Of a stretch of DNA of 64,000 bases, positions 16,732 through 25,773 are shown piece by piece (positions within the stretch are counted from its first letter, which is position 1; each line of letters starts with the position of its first letter). This stretch comes from an uncultured Muribaculaceae bacterium (GTDB lineage: Bacteria; Bacteroidota; Bacteroidia; Bacteroidales; Muribaculaceae). The stretch covers positions 53,930 to 117,929 of the forward strand of contig CAJTTG010000005.1 in assembly GCA_910579185.1 (NCBI GenBank), given 5' to 3'. Made by a program: the position numbers and the translations under genes. The notes below the pieces were generated by a model. It ran no database searches, was not told the DNA's origin, and saw only the letters and a list, made by a program, of their open reading frames with translations.

Positions 16732-19700
16732 TTAGTGCGAATACTGTTCAATCTCGCTTTGGATCTCGTGGTTGTCAGAGTCTTTCCATGTCATCGGGGT
16801 GATCTTTTCCTGGAGTTTCTGGAACACCACGAACAGAGCCGGAACGATGAAGATCTGGAATAACATACCTATCAACATACCACCCACGGAACCTGTGCCG
16901 AGTGCCTTGTTACCGTTGGCGCCTACGCCGTGGGCAAACATCATTGGCAACAGACCGATGATAAGTGCCAGCGAGGTCATGAGGATCGGTCGCAGACGGG
17001 CCACGGCACCGTCGACTGCAGCTTTGGCGATCGACATGCCTTGACGGCGGCGGTCAAGTGCGAACTCTACGATAAGGATCGCGTTCTTGGCAAGAAGACC
17101 GATAAGCATGATCAGGGCGATCTGCAGGTAGATGTTGTTGGAGATATCGCGGAGATCGGCGAAGATGAATGTGCCCATCAGACCGAACGGTATCGAAAGG
17201 ATAACGGCGAATGGAAGCATGTAGCTTTCATACTGTGCGGAGAGCAGCAGGTAGACGAACAGCAGACAGAGTCCGAAGATCATTGCGGTGTTGTTGCCTG
17301 TCTGAGTGCCTTCCTCACGAGTCATACCGGCGTATTCGTAGCCGTAGCCTTGCGGAAGCATCTCAGCAGCCACTTCCTCGATTGCCTTGAGGGCGTCGCC
17401 GGATGAGTAGCCTTCTGCCGGAGAGCCGTTCACGGAGATCGACTGGAACATGTTGAAGCGGTTCAGAAGGTCAGGTCCATAGACGCGCTGCAGCGATACG
17501 AAGTTGGAGATCGGAGCCATTTCCGATCCGTTGCGCACCTTTATCGAAGCGAGTGTCTCGGGTGACACACGGGCTTCAGGCGATGCTTGCATCATGACAC
17601 GGTAGATCTTACCGAAACGGTTGAAGTTCGACACGTACATACCGCCGTAGTAGCCCTGAAGGGTGGAGAGGATGGTCTGCGGTGAGATGCCGGCCTGTTT
17701 TGCCTTGGCAGCATCCACATCTACCAGATACTGGGGGAATGTGGGGTTGAACGTGGTGTAGGCCATCTGGATCTCAGGACGCTGGTTGAGAGCGCCGAGG
17801 AAGCCCTGGACAATGGCGAAGAAATCATTGATGTCGCCACCGGTCTTATCCTGCATCTTGATCTCGAAGCCGTTGGTCATTGAGTAACCGGAGATCATAG
17901 GCGGAGCGAAGATCACAACGCGGCCGTCCTTGATCAGCTGGCCGGTAGCACCGTAAAGTCGGCCTATGATGGCATCGGAGCTTTGCGATTCGTCACGTTC
18001 GGCCCAGTCGGTGAGCTTGACAATGAATGTACCGTATGTCGCACCCTGACCGGCAAGGAAGCTGTAGCCAAGGATCTTGTTGCTGTAGGCAACGCCGGGA
18101 GTAGCGCGGATTATTCCGTCAACTTTCTCCATCACCTCTTCGGTGCGCTCCTGTGAAGTGCCCGGAGGCATGTCGACCATCACGAACACAACACCGGTGT
18201 CCTCATTGGGGACGAGTGCGGTAGGTGTGATCTTCATCAACCAGACGAGTGCCACTATAGCGATTGCTACAAACGCAAATGAGGTGATCTTATGGTTAAC
18301 AAAGAATCTGGTTCCTTTCTTGTAGGCGGTAAGTACGGCATTGTAGCCTTTCTCAAAGCCGGCGTGGAAGCGTTTGCTGAACACACCGATCAGAGCCATG
18401 ACGGCGCAGAAGCATGAGAGGATGAGGTGCCATGTGTTTCCGTCGGTGTACCATCCGAGTACCATGAAGGTTACAGCGGCGCATACGAACAGGAACGTGA
18501 TCATCGGGTGCAGCCCGAGAGCGAAACGGCGTTTGTATTGGTTCTTGACAGTTGCGGCAGCTTCGGAATAAGCTTCGCCGAGGCGTTCTTTCAAGGGGAT
18601 CTTCTCGCCGTCCTCAGTCTTGTGGGGTTTGAGGAACACGGCGCAGAGTGCCGGCGACAGGGTCAAGGCGTTGATGGCTGAGAAGCCGATGGCGATGGCC
18701 ATGGTCAGACCGAACTGCTGGTAGAATACACCCGATGTACCCGGCATGAACGATACGGGGATGAACACGAGCATCATGACCAGTGTGATCGAGATGATGG
18801 CGCCGCCGATCTCGCTCATGGCGTCGATTGAAGCCTTGCGCGCGCTCTTGTAGCCCACGTCGAGTTTGGCGTGGACCGCCTCGACCACCACAATGGCATC
18901 GTCGACCACAATGGCGATCGCAAGCACGAGAGCCGAAAGGGTGATGAGGTTGATCGAGAATCCGATGATATTCAGTACGAAGAATGTGCCGACAAGTGCC
19001 ACAGGAATGGCGATAGCCGGGATAATGGTTGAACGGAAGTCCTGCAGGAAGATGTAGACCACGATGAACACGAGGATGAACGCCTCGATGAGGGTCTGGA
19101 TCACATGATGGATCGACGCATAGAGGAAGTCATTGTTGTTCATAGGGATAGCGAAGTGGAGTCCGTCGGGGAGGTCTTTCTCCATTTTCTCCACTTCTGC
19201 AAGACAGTCGTTGATGATCTGGGTTGCGTTCGAACCTGCGGTCTGGAACACGATACCCATGGTCGAGGGGTTGCCGTTGATTGAGTTGGCGAAGCCATAC
19301 TGGACTTTGCCAAGCTCTATTTCAGCTATGTCTTTGAGATACAGCACTTCGCCGTTGTCGTTGGCGCGCACAACGATGTCGCCGAACTGATCAGGAGTGG
19401 TCAGACGGCCTTTATACTTCATCGTGTACTGGAACGACTGGTTACCCTGTTCGCCAAACGCACCCGGAGCGGCCTCGATGTTCTGTTCGGCCAGGGCGGC
19501 GGTCACGTCGGAGGGCATCAGGTTGTACTGTGCCATCACGTCGGGCTTGAGCCATATACGCATTGAGTAGTCGGCACCGAAGCTGAGCACGTCGCCCACA
19601 CCGCTCACACGCTGGATCACCGGGATTACGTTGATCTTCATGTAGTTGTCGATGAATTCGGGCGAATAAGCCTCGGGCTTGTCCGTGTAGAGGGCGATGC

Positions 19701-20118
19701 CGAGAAGCATAGAGGTCTGACGTTTCTGTGTCAGCACGCCGACCTGGGTAACTTCGGCAGGAAGTAGGTTCTGGGCTTTTGCTACACGGTTCTGCACGTC
19801 GACGGCAGCCATGTCGGGGTCGAAGCCCTGTTCGAAGTAAACGTTGATCGTTGCCGAACCGGTGTTGGTTGCGGTCGATTCCATGTAGGTCATACCCTCG
19901 GCACCGTTGATCGATTCCTCAAGAGGTGCGATCACTGAGTTGAGCACGGCCTGTGCGTTGGCACCGGTGTAGGTTGTCGACACCTGGATTGTAGGTGGCG
20001 CGATATCGGGATACTGGGTGATCGGCAGCGATACGAGTCCGATCAGACCCAGCAGGACGATAAAGATTGATATAACCGTCGAAAGTACCGGGCGGTTAAT
20101 AAATGTATCTAATTTCAT
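16732..20118 (-). CDS. RND multidrug efflux transporter (HAE1, AcrB/MexB type)
   Basis: Inner-membrane proton-driven pump. 1128 residues, about 80 longer than AcrB. N-terminal motif FINRPVLSTVISIFIVLLGL, then porter domain, DDAIVVVEAVHAK in TM4 (the proton-relay Asp pair), PGTSGVFYQQFGLTMAIA, second large periplasmic loop (about 620-900) and NAILIVEFA in the second half. Extra length lies in the cytoplasmic linker around 500-600, where a charged stretch (KPHKTEDGEKIPLKER) and two additional hydrophobic segments occur. Such extended HAE1 pumps are known in Bacteroides. It is encoded between the adaptor and the outer-membrane duct, so it forms a complete pump. Confidence 0.95.
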   Translation of the reverse strand: MKLDTFINRPVLSTVISIFIVLLGLIGLVSLPITQYPDIAPPTIQVSTTYTGANAQAVLNSVIAPLEESINGAEGMTYMESTATNTGSATINVYFEQGFDPDMAAVDVQNRVAKAQNLLPAEVTQVGVLTQKRQTSMLLGIALYTDKPEAYSPEFIDNYMKINVIPVIQRVSGVGDVLSFGADYSMRIWLKPDVMAQYNLMPSDVTAALAEQNIEAAPGAFGEQGNQSFQYTMKYKGRLTTPDQFGDIVVRANDNGEVLYLKDIAEIELGKVQYGFANSINGNPSTMGIVFQTAGSNATQIINDCLAEVEKMEKDLPDGLHFAIPMNNNDFLYASIHHVIQTLIEAFILVFIVVYIFLQDFRSTIIPAIAIPVALVGTFFVLNIIGFSINLITLSALVLAIAIVVDDAIVVVEAVHAKLDVGYKSARKASIDAMSEIGGAIISITLVMMLVFIPVSFMPGTSGVFYQQFGLTMAIAIGFSAINALTLSPALCAVFLKPHKTEDGEKIPLKERLGEAYSEAAATVKNQYKRRFALGLHPMITFLFVCAAVTFMVLGWYTDGNTWHLILSCFCAVMALIGVFSKRFHAGFEKGYNAVLTAYKKGTRFFVNHKITSFAFVAIAIVALVWLMKITPTALVPNEDTGVVFVMVDMPPGTSQERTEEVMEKVDGIIRATPGVAYSNKILGYSFLAGQGATYGTFIVKLTDWAERDESQSSDAIIGRLYGATGQLIKDGRVVIFAPPMISGYSMTNGFEIKMQDKTGGDINDFFAIVQGFLGALNQRPEIQMAYTTFNPTFPQYLVDVDAAKAKQAGISPQTILSTLQGYYGGMYVSNFNRFGKIYRVMMQASPEARVSPETLASIKVRNGSEMAPISNFVSLQRVYGPDLLNRFNMFQSISVNGSPAEGYSSGDALKAIEEVAAEMLPQGYGYEYAGMTREEGTQTGNNTAMIFGLCLLFVYLLLSAQYESYMLPFAVILSIPFGLMGTFIFADLRDISNNIYLQIALIMLIGLLAKNAILIVEFALDRRRQGMSIAKAAVDGAVARLRPILMTSLALIIGLLPMMFAHGVGANGNKALGTGSVGGMLIGMLFQIFIVPALFVVFQKLQEKITPMTWKDSDNHEIQSEIEQYSH

Positions 20119-20175
20119 TTTCTAATGTTGACAGTTTGGATATGTTGTCGGTTAAAAATGGGTGCTGCCGCAGCA

Positions 20176-21369
20176 TTATTTCTGCTGCTGTGCCTGCTGA
20201 GCCTGTGCGGCCTGCTGTTCTGCGAGCTTGGCCGCGTCGACGGGCTGGATAGTGACGCCTTCGCGCACGTTCTGTGTGCCCACGCCTTCAACCACGATCT
20301 TTTCGCCGGGTTCAAGTCCGGAGAGAACCACATAGTCCTTGCCGTTGTCCTGAGGCAGTACGGTGATGGCGCGTGAGGTGAGGGTGTTGTCTTTTCCAAC
20401 TACGAACACGAATTTCTTGTCCTGGATTTCGAAAGTGGCTTTCTGAGGGATGATGATTGCATTCTCTGTTGAAACGGGGATGATGATTGAGCCTGTGCTG
20501 CCGCTGCGGAGCATACCGCTGGGGTTGTCGAACAGTGCGCGTACGCTTGCCGCTCCGGTAGAGCTGTTGATCACACCTGCAACGGTAGCCACATCGCCCT
20601 GGATGGGATAGATTGTGCCGTTGGCGAGCTTGAGGCTGACTGCCGGCATCGAATCGATTGCGGCATTGAGCGAACGTGTGCCGTTTTCGGTCATTTCAAG
20701 AAGGTCTTTCTCGTTGAGTGAGAAGTAAGCATATACCTTGGAGTTGTCGGAGATGGTGGTCAGCGGCTCAACCGAAGAAGGGGATGCGAGTGATCCCTCG
20801 CGGTTGGGGATTGAACCTACAACGCCGTCAGACGGTGCTGTAACCACAGTGTAGGATAGGTTTTTACGGGCCTGTGTCAATGCTGCCTGAGCCTGGGCCA
20901 AAGCTGCGCGCGCTGTGGCGAGCTGGTTCTGGGCGAGCTGGTTGTCGTAGGCACTGATGATATTCTTTTCAAAGAGCTGACGCTTTGTCTCGGCGGTCAT
21001 CTGTGCTGTGTTTACGGCTGTCTGTGCTGAGTTCACTGCTGCCTGAGCGTTGTCGACGGCTGCTTGGAACTGCACTTGGTCGATAGTGAACAGAACCTGT
21101 CCTTTCTTGACAGCCTGTCCTTCGTCAACGTGTACTTTTGTGATGAATCCGGTCACTTGCGGACGGATGGCGATGTCGGTTTTTCCTTCGATCTTTGCAG
21201 GATATTCTTTGCTGTTTTCTGCATTGGTGACAGTCACATCCATTGTGGCTATCTGCGGTGCCTGCTGTTGCTGCTGTGCTTGGTCGCCGCCTCCGCAACC
21301 GGTGGCAGCAAGTCCAAGTGTGAGGCACAGTCCTATAGAGGCTATGCCTTTCAACGTCTTAACATTCAT
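20176..21369 (-). CDS. RND efflux periplasmic adaptor (MexA/AcrA type)
   Basis: Membrane-fusion protein linking pump and duct. From the ATG at 21369 it has 397 residues and a lipobox AATGC (Cys25); the frame also allows an ATG at 21387, six codons upstream. Domains: lipoyl-like half (VDEGQAVKKGQVLFTIDQ), alpha-hairpin with Ala/Gln repeats (about 90-170), second lipoyl half (YTVVTAPSDGVVGSI), beta-barrel and membrane-proximal domain (GLEPGEKIVVEGV). The C-terminus is Gln/Ala-rich (about 18 residues), and so is the segment after the lipobox. First gene of the efflux operon; no regulator gene is next to it. Confidence 0.93.
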   Translation of the reverse strand: MNVKTLKGIASIGLCLTLGLAATGCGGGDQAQQQQQAPQIATMDVTVTNAENSKEYPAKIEGKTDIAIRPQVTGFITKVHVDEGQAVKKGQVLFTIDQVQFQAAVDNAQAAVNSAQTAVNTAQMTAETKRQLFEKNIISAYDNQLAQNQLATARAALAQAQAALTQARKNLSYTVVTAPSDGVVGSIPNREGSLASPSSVEPLTTISDNSKVYAYFSLNEKDLLEMTENGTRSLNAAIDSMPAVSLKLANGTIYPIQGDVATVAGVINSSTGAASVRALFDNPSGMLRSGSTGSIIIPVSTENAIIIPQKATFEIQDKKFVFVVGKDNTLTSRAITVLPQDNGKDYVVLSGLEPGEKIVVEGVGTQNVREGVTIQPVDAAKLAEQQAAQAQQAQQQK

Positions 21370-21443
21370 ACTTGTTACTTTAAACATTTCTTATTTTACC
21401 TTATTATTGATTTCTGAATTAGTGCTTGATAAATGTCTTAAAA

Positions 21444-21461
21444 ACAGGCATAATCGCCTGT
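21444..21461 (-). promoter_or_regulatory. Inverted repeat in the efflux operon leader
   Basis: ACAGGC / GCCTGT separated by 6 bp lies between the predicted transcription start (~21476) and the adaptor ATG. It could be an operator or an RNA hairpin; nothing else supports a regulator. Confidence 0.3.
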
Positions 21462-21479
21462 CTATGGGTTTTCAAGGTG

Positions 21480-21487
21480 CAAAATTA
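21480..21487 (-). promoter_or_regulatory. -7 box of the RND efflux operon promoter
   Basis: TAATTTTG on the minus strand. The predicted leader is about 90-107 nt, longer than most in this window. The -33 region is weak. Confidence 0.55.
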
Positions 21488-21584
21488 CTCAACATTGAGG
21501 GTTGAAAATATGATAATTGTCATAAAATGAGCCTTTGTTAACATTATTTCACGCAATTGATGTTTTGCCGCCGGTCGATTGTGG

Positions 21585-21627
21585 TGGAAATAGAGGCGGC
21601 GTGCAGAGTCATGGTTCTGCACGCCGC
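21585..21627 (-). terminator. Terminator of the GH84 gene
   Basis: Perfect 12-bp stem GCGGCGTGCAGA (21596-21607 with 21616-21627), 8-nt loop; on the minus strand it is followed by CTCTATTTCC. Stem and the ACCAT part of the loop match the yebC terminator at 5081-5112. Confidence 0.8.
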
Positions 21628-21656
21628 AATAAGATGGCTGATGGAGTTATCCTATG

Positions 21657-24203
21657 TTATTTCTGGATAGCTTCGTAGATGTTGGCACGTCCGGAAATCA
21701 CGATGCGTGTGGTTTCGGGAGCGATGGGAGTTTCGGAGTAAGCCGACGCGATCTGTGTGCGTGAGATCTCACGGCCTTTTGCGTCGGTCTGGATCAGCGT
21801 CATGGGCTGGTTGGGCTGGCTTGCAAGCAGTGTCAGCGTGGTTGCGCCCTTGCGGCGGTCGAAGGCCATATCGCCGTTGATGGTGTAGGCCGATGTGGGA
21901 TCGGAATCGAGGGCACGCAAAGCGGCCTGTGGATCGGCGGCTGTCACGTTGAGGCCAATGCGCTGGGCCGATGCCGGATTGACGGCAAATGTGCGCACCG
22001 ATGCCCAGTTGGATTTTTTAGAGTCCAGACGGTTGAGACGGATGTAACGGGCGTTGACCGGTTCGCCTTTCCAGCTTACGATGTAGGTCTGCGCAAGCGG
22101 TTCGGTCAGTGCTGTCCAGGTGCGTCCGTCGGCAGAGTATTCAAGAGCTACATTGTCGAAGTAGTCAACGTCGTCGATAGAGTTGCGACCCTGATGGACG
22201 GTGATTTCATCAACGGGTATTGTTTCCAGAAGATCCACGCCGATCCAGTCGCCGGCACCCTGTGATGATGCCGAAGTGTAGTAGGTTGTGGTGTCGCCGT
22301 CGAGCATCAGTTTCGACAATGTGGTGCGGAGGTTGGGATATGATCCGATACCTTTCATGGTCAGAGGCTTGCGGCCGGTCATGTTCTCAAAGAATGCGAG
22401 AATCATGTCGTCCATGGCTCTTTCATAGAATGGGTGCAGCTTCATGGTGCCGATCTTGTGGGCATCGTAATCAGCTTTTTCCTCTGAGGTCATGATGTTG
22501 TTGACGTATGCGTTCCAGAACTCGGCGTTGTCACCTTTCTCGAAGGTCTTGATCAGGTCGAGGGTGCGGAGACCACGGTTGCCGAGGGCTGTGAATTGGG
22601 TGAGCCACGGGCTGATTTCGGCTATCAGAGCCGGATTGGCGTTCCGGCGCATTGCGTCCTCAACTTTGACTATGCGGCTGAATTCGTCGCGCAGTGCGTT
22701 GAATTGCTCCGGAGTGTACTTGTTGTAGGGGAAGATGGTTGTTTCCCACGATTCGTCGCGGCGATAGCCGGTCTCTGTGTCTGCGGAGTGGATCGCAAAT
22801 GTGCGGTATGCGTCGGCAGCGGCCGGGACACGGTCGGTTATGCCACGCTCCCAGTTGTCGATAGGGTTGTAGGCAGAGGGATTCCATGCGTAGTCAGCAA
22901 CGCCGTAGAGTGCGAGTTTCGATGCTTCGCCATGTTCCATGGGGTTGCTCTCGATACCTATCACCTGGTCGGAGGTGAGCGATGTGTCGAGTCCGTAGAC
23001 AGGGCCTTGCAGAAGGATGTGCTTGCAGTAGTCGGTCACGGGGTAGTTCCACCAGTAGAGTGCCGGACGTTTGATTCTTGAGTCGATGAACTCAAGGGTC
23101 TCGGGAGTCAGGTCGCTGCAGACCACGGCTCCTGTCCAGAACACTTCCACATCGGGGTTGAGCTCACGTCCGTAGACTGCCAGCGGTCCGTCGGGACCCG
23201 GTTTTGCCCATAACTGTGAATAGTCGGTGGGGCATACCATGAGATTCGTGACATCGCCTTTAGCTTTTACGAAATCGCGTGTCAGATCATTGAGCAGCTG
23301 AGCCTGTTTCTGTGGATTGGTGCCCTCGCCCTCGATATCGTCGAAGAAGATAGCGAAAGAGCGTACTCCCAGATCATACATCATGTTGAATTTGTTGACA
23401 AGGCTGTCGTAGTCAGCTTTGTCCCAACGGATATCCTTTCCGGGGTGGATAGCCCAGATGAAATTGACGCGTGCTTTCTTCGCGGCGTCTACGAGCTGGC
23501 GTATGTTTGCGGCCTGATCGGCAGGGTAGGGCTGGCGCCAGTAGGGTGAGCTGTGGTAAGGATCGTCCTTGGGGCCATAGAGATAGTCGTTCATCTTGTT
23601 GCGGCCGTAGAAGTCGATCAGCGACATGCGCACATCGTGGCTCCAGGGAGTCCCGTAGAAGCCTTCCACCACGCCGCGGTATTTCATGGCAGGATAGTCG
23701 TTGATAACCATCATCGGGAGTCCTCCCTCGTTTTTGGCCATGTCGCTCTGGAGAATCTGGCGGAGAGTCTGGAGACCATAGAAAGCTCCGCGCTCATTGT
23801 AGCCGGTGATCTTGATCTCTTTGGGGCCGATGTTGAGTATGTATGCGCCGTCTACGGGCTTCACGCCGGCTTTACGGGCTTCTTTTTCGCCGAAATCAAT
23901 AGTCAGTTTCAGCCCTTTGGGTGCTTGGGTGAGGAAGCCGAGATCGTTGGCGAACACGCCTTTCTTGTCCTTGACGGCGAAACCGCCCGATGTGTTCAGC
24001 ACGCCGGTATAGGGGCGTTCGATGCTCTGTGGGGTGGGGTTGATCACAAGACCATGGTGGTCGATCTTATGGCCTGGCACGGAGTTGTATTCCTGCACTT
24101 CGCCGCGCTGGGATGTCAGGTCGAAGTTGTCGTCCTGAGCATTGACCGTCAGGGCTCCGATGGCGAGGAGCGTGGCCGAGGTCATCAGTTTGGTTATTTT
24201 CAT
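21657..24203 (-). CDS. GH84 beta-N-acetylglucosaminidase (O-GlcNAcase-like)
   Basis: 848 residues. Signal peptide 1-22 (cut after VNA). GH20b-like N-terminal domain (about 50-170) leads into the GH84 barrel: RGVVEGFYGTPWSHDVR (176-192), NDYLYGPKDDPYH and the catalytic Asp pair D288-D289 in FAIFFDDIEGEG. Then a helical bundle (about 470-610) and a C-terminal F5/8-type discoidin-like domain (about 640-760, NSIDDVDYFDNVALEYSADG). The architecture matches secreted Bacteroides GH84 enzymes, which cleave terminal beta-GlcNAc by substrate-assisted catalysis, probably from mucin-type glycans here. Divergent from a GH109-like gene. No SusC/D pair is adjacent. It has its own promoter and terminator. 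Confidence 0.94.
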   Translation of the reverse strand: MKITKLMTSATLLAIGALTVNAQDDNFDLTSQRGEVQEYNSVPGHKIDHHGLVINPTPQSIERPYTGVLNTSGGFAVKDKKGVFANDLGFLTQAPKGLKLTIDFGEKEARKAGVKPVDGAYILNIGPKEIKITGYNERGAFYGLQTLRQILQSDMAKNEGGLPMMVINDYPAMKYRGVVEGFYGTPWSHDVRMSLIDFYGRNKMNDYLYGPKDDPYHSSPYWRQPYPADQAANIRQLVDAAKKARVNFIWAIHPGKDIRWDKADYDSLVNKFNMMYDLGVRSFAIFFDDIEGEGTNPQKQAQLLNDLTRDFVKAKGDVTNLMVCPTDYSQLWAKPGPDGPLAVYGRELNPDVEVFWTGAVVCSDLTPETLEFIDSRIKRPALYWWNYPVTDYCKHILLQGPVYGLDTSLTSDQVIGIESNPMEHGEASKLALYGVADYAWNPSAYNPIDNWERGITDRVPAAADAYRTFAIHSADTETGYRRDESWETTIFPYNKYTPEQFNALRDEFSRIVKVEDAMRRNANPALIAEISPWLTQFTALGNRGLRTLDLIKTFEKGDNAEFWNAYVNNIMTSEEKADYDAHKIGTMKLHPFYERAMDDMILAFFENMTGRKPLTMKGIGSYPNLRTTLSKLMLDGDTTTYYTSASSQGAGDWIGVDLLETIPVDEITVHQGRNSIDDVDYFDNVALEYSADGRTWTALTEPLAQTYIVSWKGEPVNARYIRLNRLDSKKSNWASVRTFAVNPASAQRIGLNVTAADPQAALRALDSDPTSAYTINGDMAFDRRKGATTLTLLASQPNQPMTLIQTDAKGREISRTQIASAYSETPIAPETTRIVISGRANIYEAIQK

Positions 24204-24226
24204 GTTTAATAGATTGGATTTCCTTG

Positions 24227-24234
24227 CAAAGATA
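24227..24234 (-). promoter_or_regulatory. -7 box of the GH84 promoter
   Basis: TATCTTTG on the minus strand, about 20-nt leader; no good -33 TTTG. Confidence 0.5.
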
Positions 24235-24316
24235 TGCTTTTTTCTTGAAAAGAATATGATTTGGCTGATCTTTCACCGATTTCAGCAGGCTGATGTTTAT
24301 TTTTTTTGTCCGGATG

Positions 24317-24347
24317 TTCGGATGCGTGTGTAAATTCACTATTTTTG
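24317..24347 (+). promoter_or_regulatory. Promoter of the GH109-like gene
   Basis: TTCG (24317-24320, 3 of 4), 19 bp, TATTTTTG (24340-24347). Leader about 31 nt. Confidence 0.6.
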
Positions 24348-24381
24348 TAGGAGAAATAAACCAACACAGATTTACCATCTT

Positions 24382-25770
24382 ATGAAATTCCTGCAGACCA
24401 TCGCTGTCGCCGCCTCAGTTGTGGCGTGTTCCGTCTCCGCTTTGGCCGGAGACTTCAGTCCAATCAAAACCACCGTTCCCGAGCGTCCGGCCGGTGTGAC
24501 CGATATGGTGGCATTCGCCGCCGAACCTATCGACACGGTGCGTGTGGGTATCATCGGGCTTGGCATGCGTGGTTACAGTGCCGTTGAACGCTATCTCCAC
24601 GTTCCCGGCTCGCGTATTGTAGCCGTTTGTGATATCGAGATGCCGATGGTCGACAGAGCTAAGAAATTGCTCGACAAGGCCGGCGTTGAGGCTGCTGCGT
24701 ATGGCGGCAGCGAGGATGCGTGGAAGGAGCTCTGCGAGCGTCCGGATATTGATCTGGTCTACATAGTGACGGACTGGAAACATCATGCACCGATGGCTCT
24801 CTATGCCATGGAGCATGGCAAACATGTGGCTATCGAGGTGCCGGCGGCAATGTCGCTCGATGAGATATGGGATTTGATCGACACTTCGGAACGCACCCGT
24901 CGCCATTGCATGATGCTTGAGAATTGTGTCTATGATTTCTTCGAGATGAATACTCTCAATATGGCGCAGCAAGGTTTGTTTGGCGAGGTGTTGCATGTGG
25001 AGGGAAGCTATATCCACAATCTTGATGAGTTCTGGCCTTACTACTGGAACAACTGGCGCATGGATTATAACCGCGAACACCGTGGCGACGTCTATCCGAC
25101 CCACGGAACCGGTCCGGCTTGCCAGTTGCTCGACATGCACCGCGGCGACCGCATGACAACGCTTGTTGCAATGGATACCAAGCCTGTCAATGGTCCGGCA
25201 TATATTGAGCGTACCACAGGCAAGGCTCCTGAATCGTTTGCCAACGGCGACCACACTATGACCATGATCCGTACTGCCAATGGCAAGACGCTGCATATAC
25301 AGCATGATGTGGTCACTCCGCGTCCCTACTCACGCATGTATCAGCTTACCGGCACCAAGGGCTTTGCCAACAAATATCCTTTAGAGGGATATGCTTTCGA
25401 GCCGGAACAGATTGCAGCCGATTCAGTGCCCGATCATGAGAATCTGACAGCTCACGGCTTCATCTCAGATGCCCAGCGCGAGGCTCTGACACAGAAATAC
25501 ATCCACCCGATTATCCGCGAGGTTGGCGAGGTGGCCAAGACTGTCGGCGGTCATGGCGGCATGGACTATATCATGGACTATCGTCTGATCTACTGCCTGA
25601 ATAACGGGCTGCCACTCGACATGGATGTCTATGACCTTGCTGAATGGTGCTGCCTGATCCCGTTGAGTGCCATTTCGATAGAGAATGGTTCGGCTCCGGT
25701 TGAGGTTCCCGATTTCACACGTGGAGCCTGGAACAAGGTCAAAGGTTACCGCCACGCGTTCAAAAATTGA
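24382..25770 (+). CDS. Gfo/Idh/MocA family protein, GH109-like (alpha-N-acetylgalactosaminidase)
   Basis: 462 residues. Hydrophobic export signal 1-22; a VVAC at 14-17 could also serve as a lipobox. NAD-binding Rossmann motif VGIIGLGMRGYSA (about 54-66), then VTDWKHHAPMALYAMEHGKHVAIEVP. The GH109-type features are YPTHGTGPACQ, the DGxD-free NAD domain retained for redox-assisted glycoside cleavage, and the conserved end GGHGGMDYIMDYRL with DLAEWCCLIPLS. GH109 enzymes of Bacteroidetes remove alpha-GalNAc using a tightly held NAD. That substrate is inferred; a sugar dehydrogenase is the alternative. It is followed after 3 bp by a glycosyltransferase gene. Confidence 0.85.
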   Translation: MKFLQTIAVAASVVACSVSALAGDFSPIKTTVPERPAGVTDMVAFAAEPIDTVRVGIIGLGMRGYSAVERYLHVPGSRIVAVCDIEMPMVDRAKKLLDKAGVEAAAYGGSEDAWKELCERPDIDLVYIVTDWKHHAPMALYAMEHGKHVAIEVPAAMSLDEIWDLIDTSERTRRHCMMLENCVYDFFEMNTLNMAQQGLFGEVLHVEGSYIHNLDEFWPYYWNNWRMDYNREHRGDVYPTHGTGPACQLLDMHRGDRMTTLVAMDTKPVNGPAYIERTTGKAPESFANGDHTMTMIRTANGKTLHIQHDVVTPRPYSRMYQLTGTKGFANKYPLEGYAFEPEQIAADSVPDHENLTAHGFISDAQREALTQKYIHPIIREVGEVAKTVGGHGGMDYIMDYRLIYCLNNGLPLDMDVYDLAEWCCLIPLSAISIENGSAPVEVPDFTRGAWNKVKGYRHAFKN

Positions 25771-25773
25771 CAG

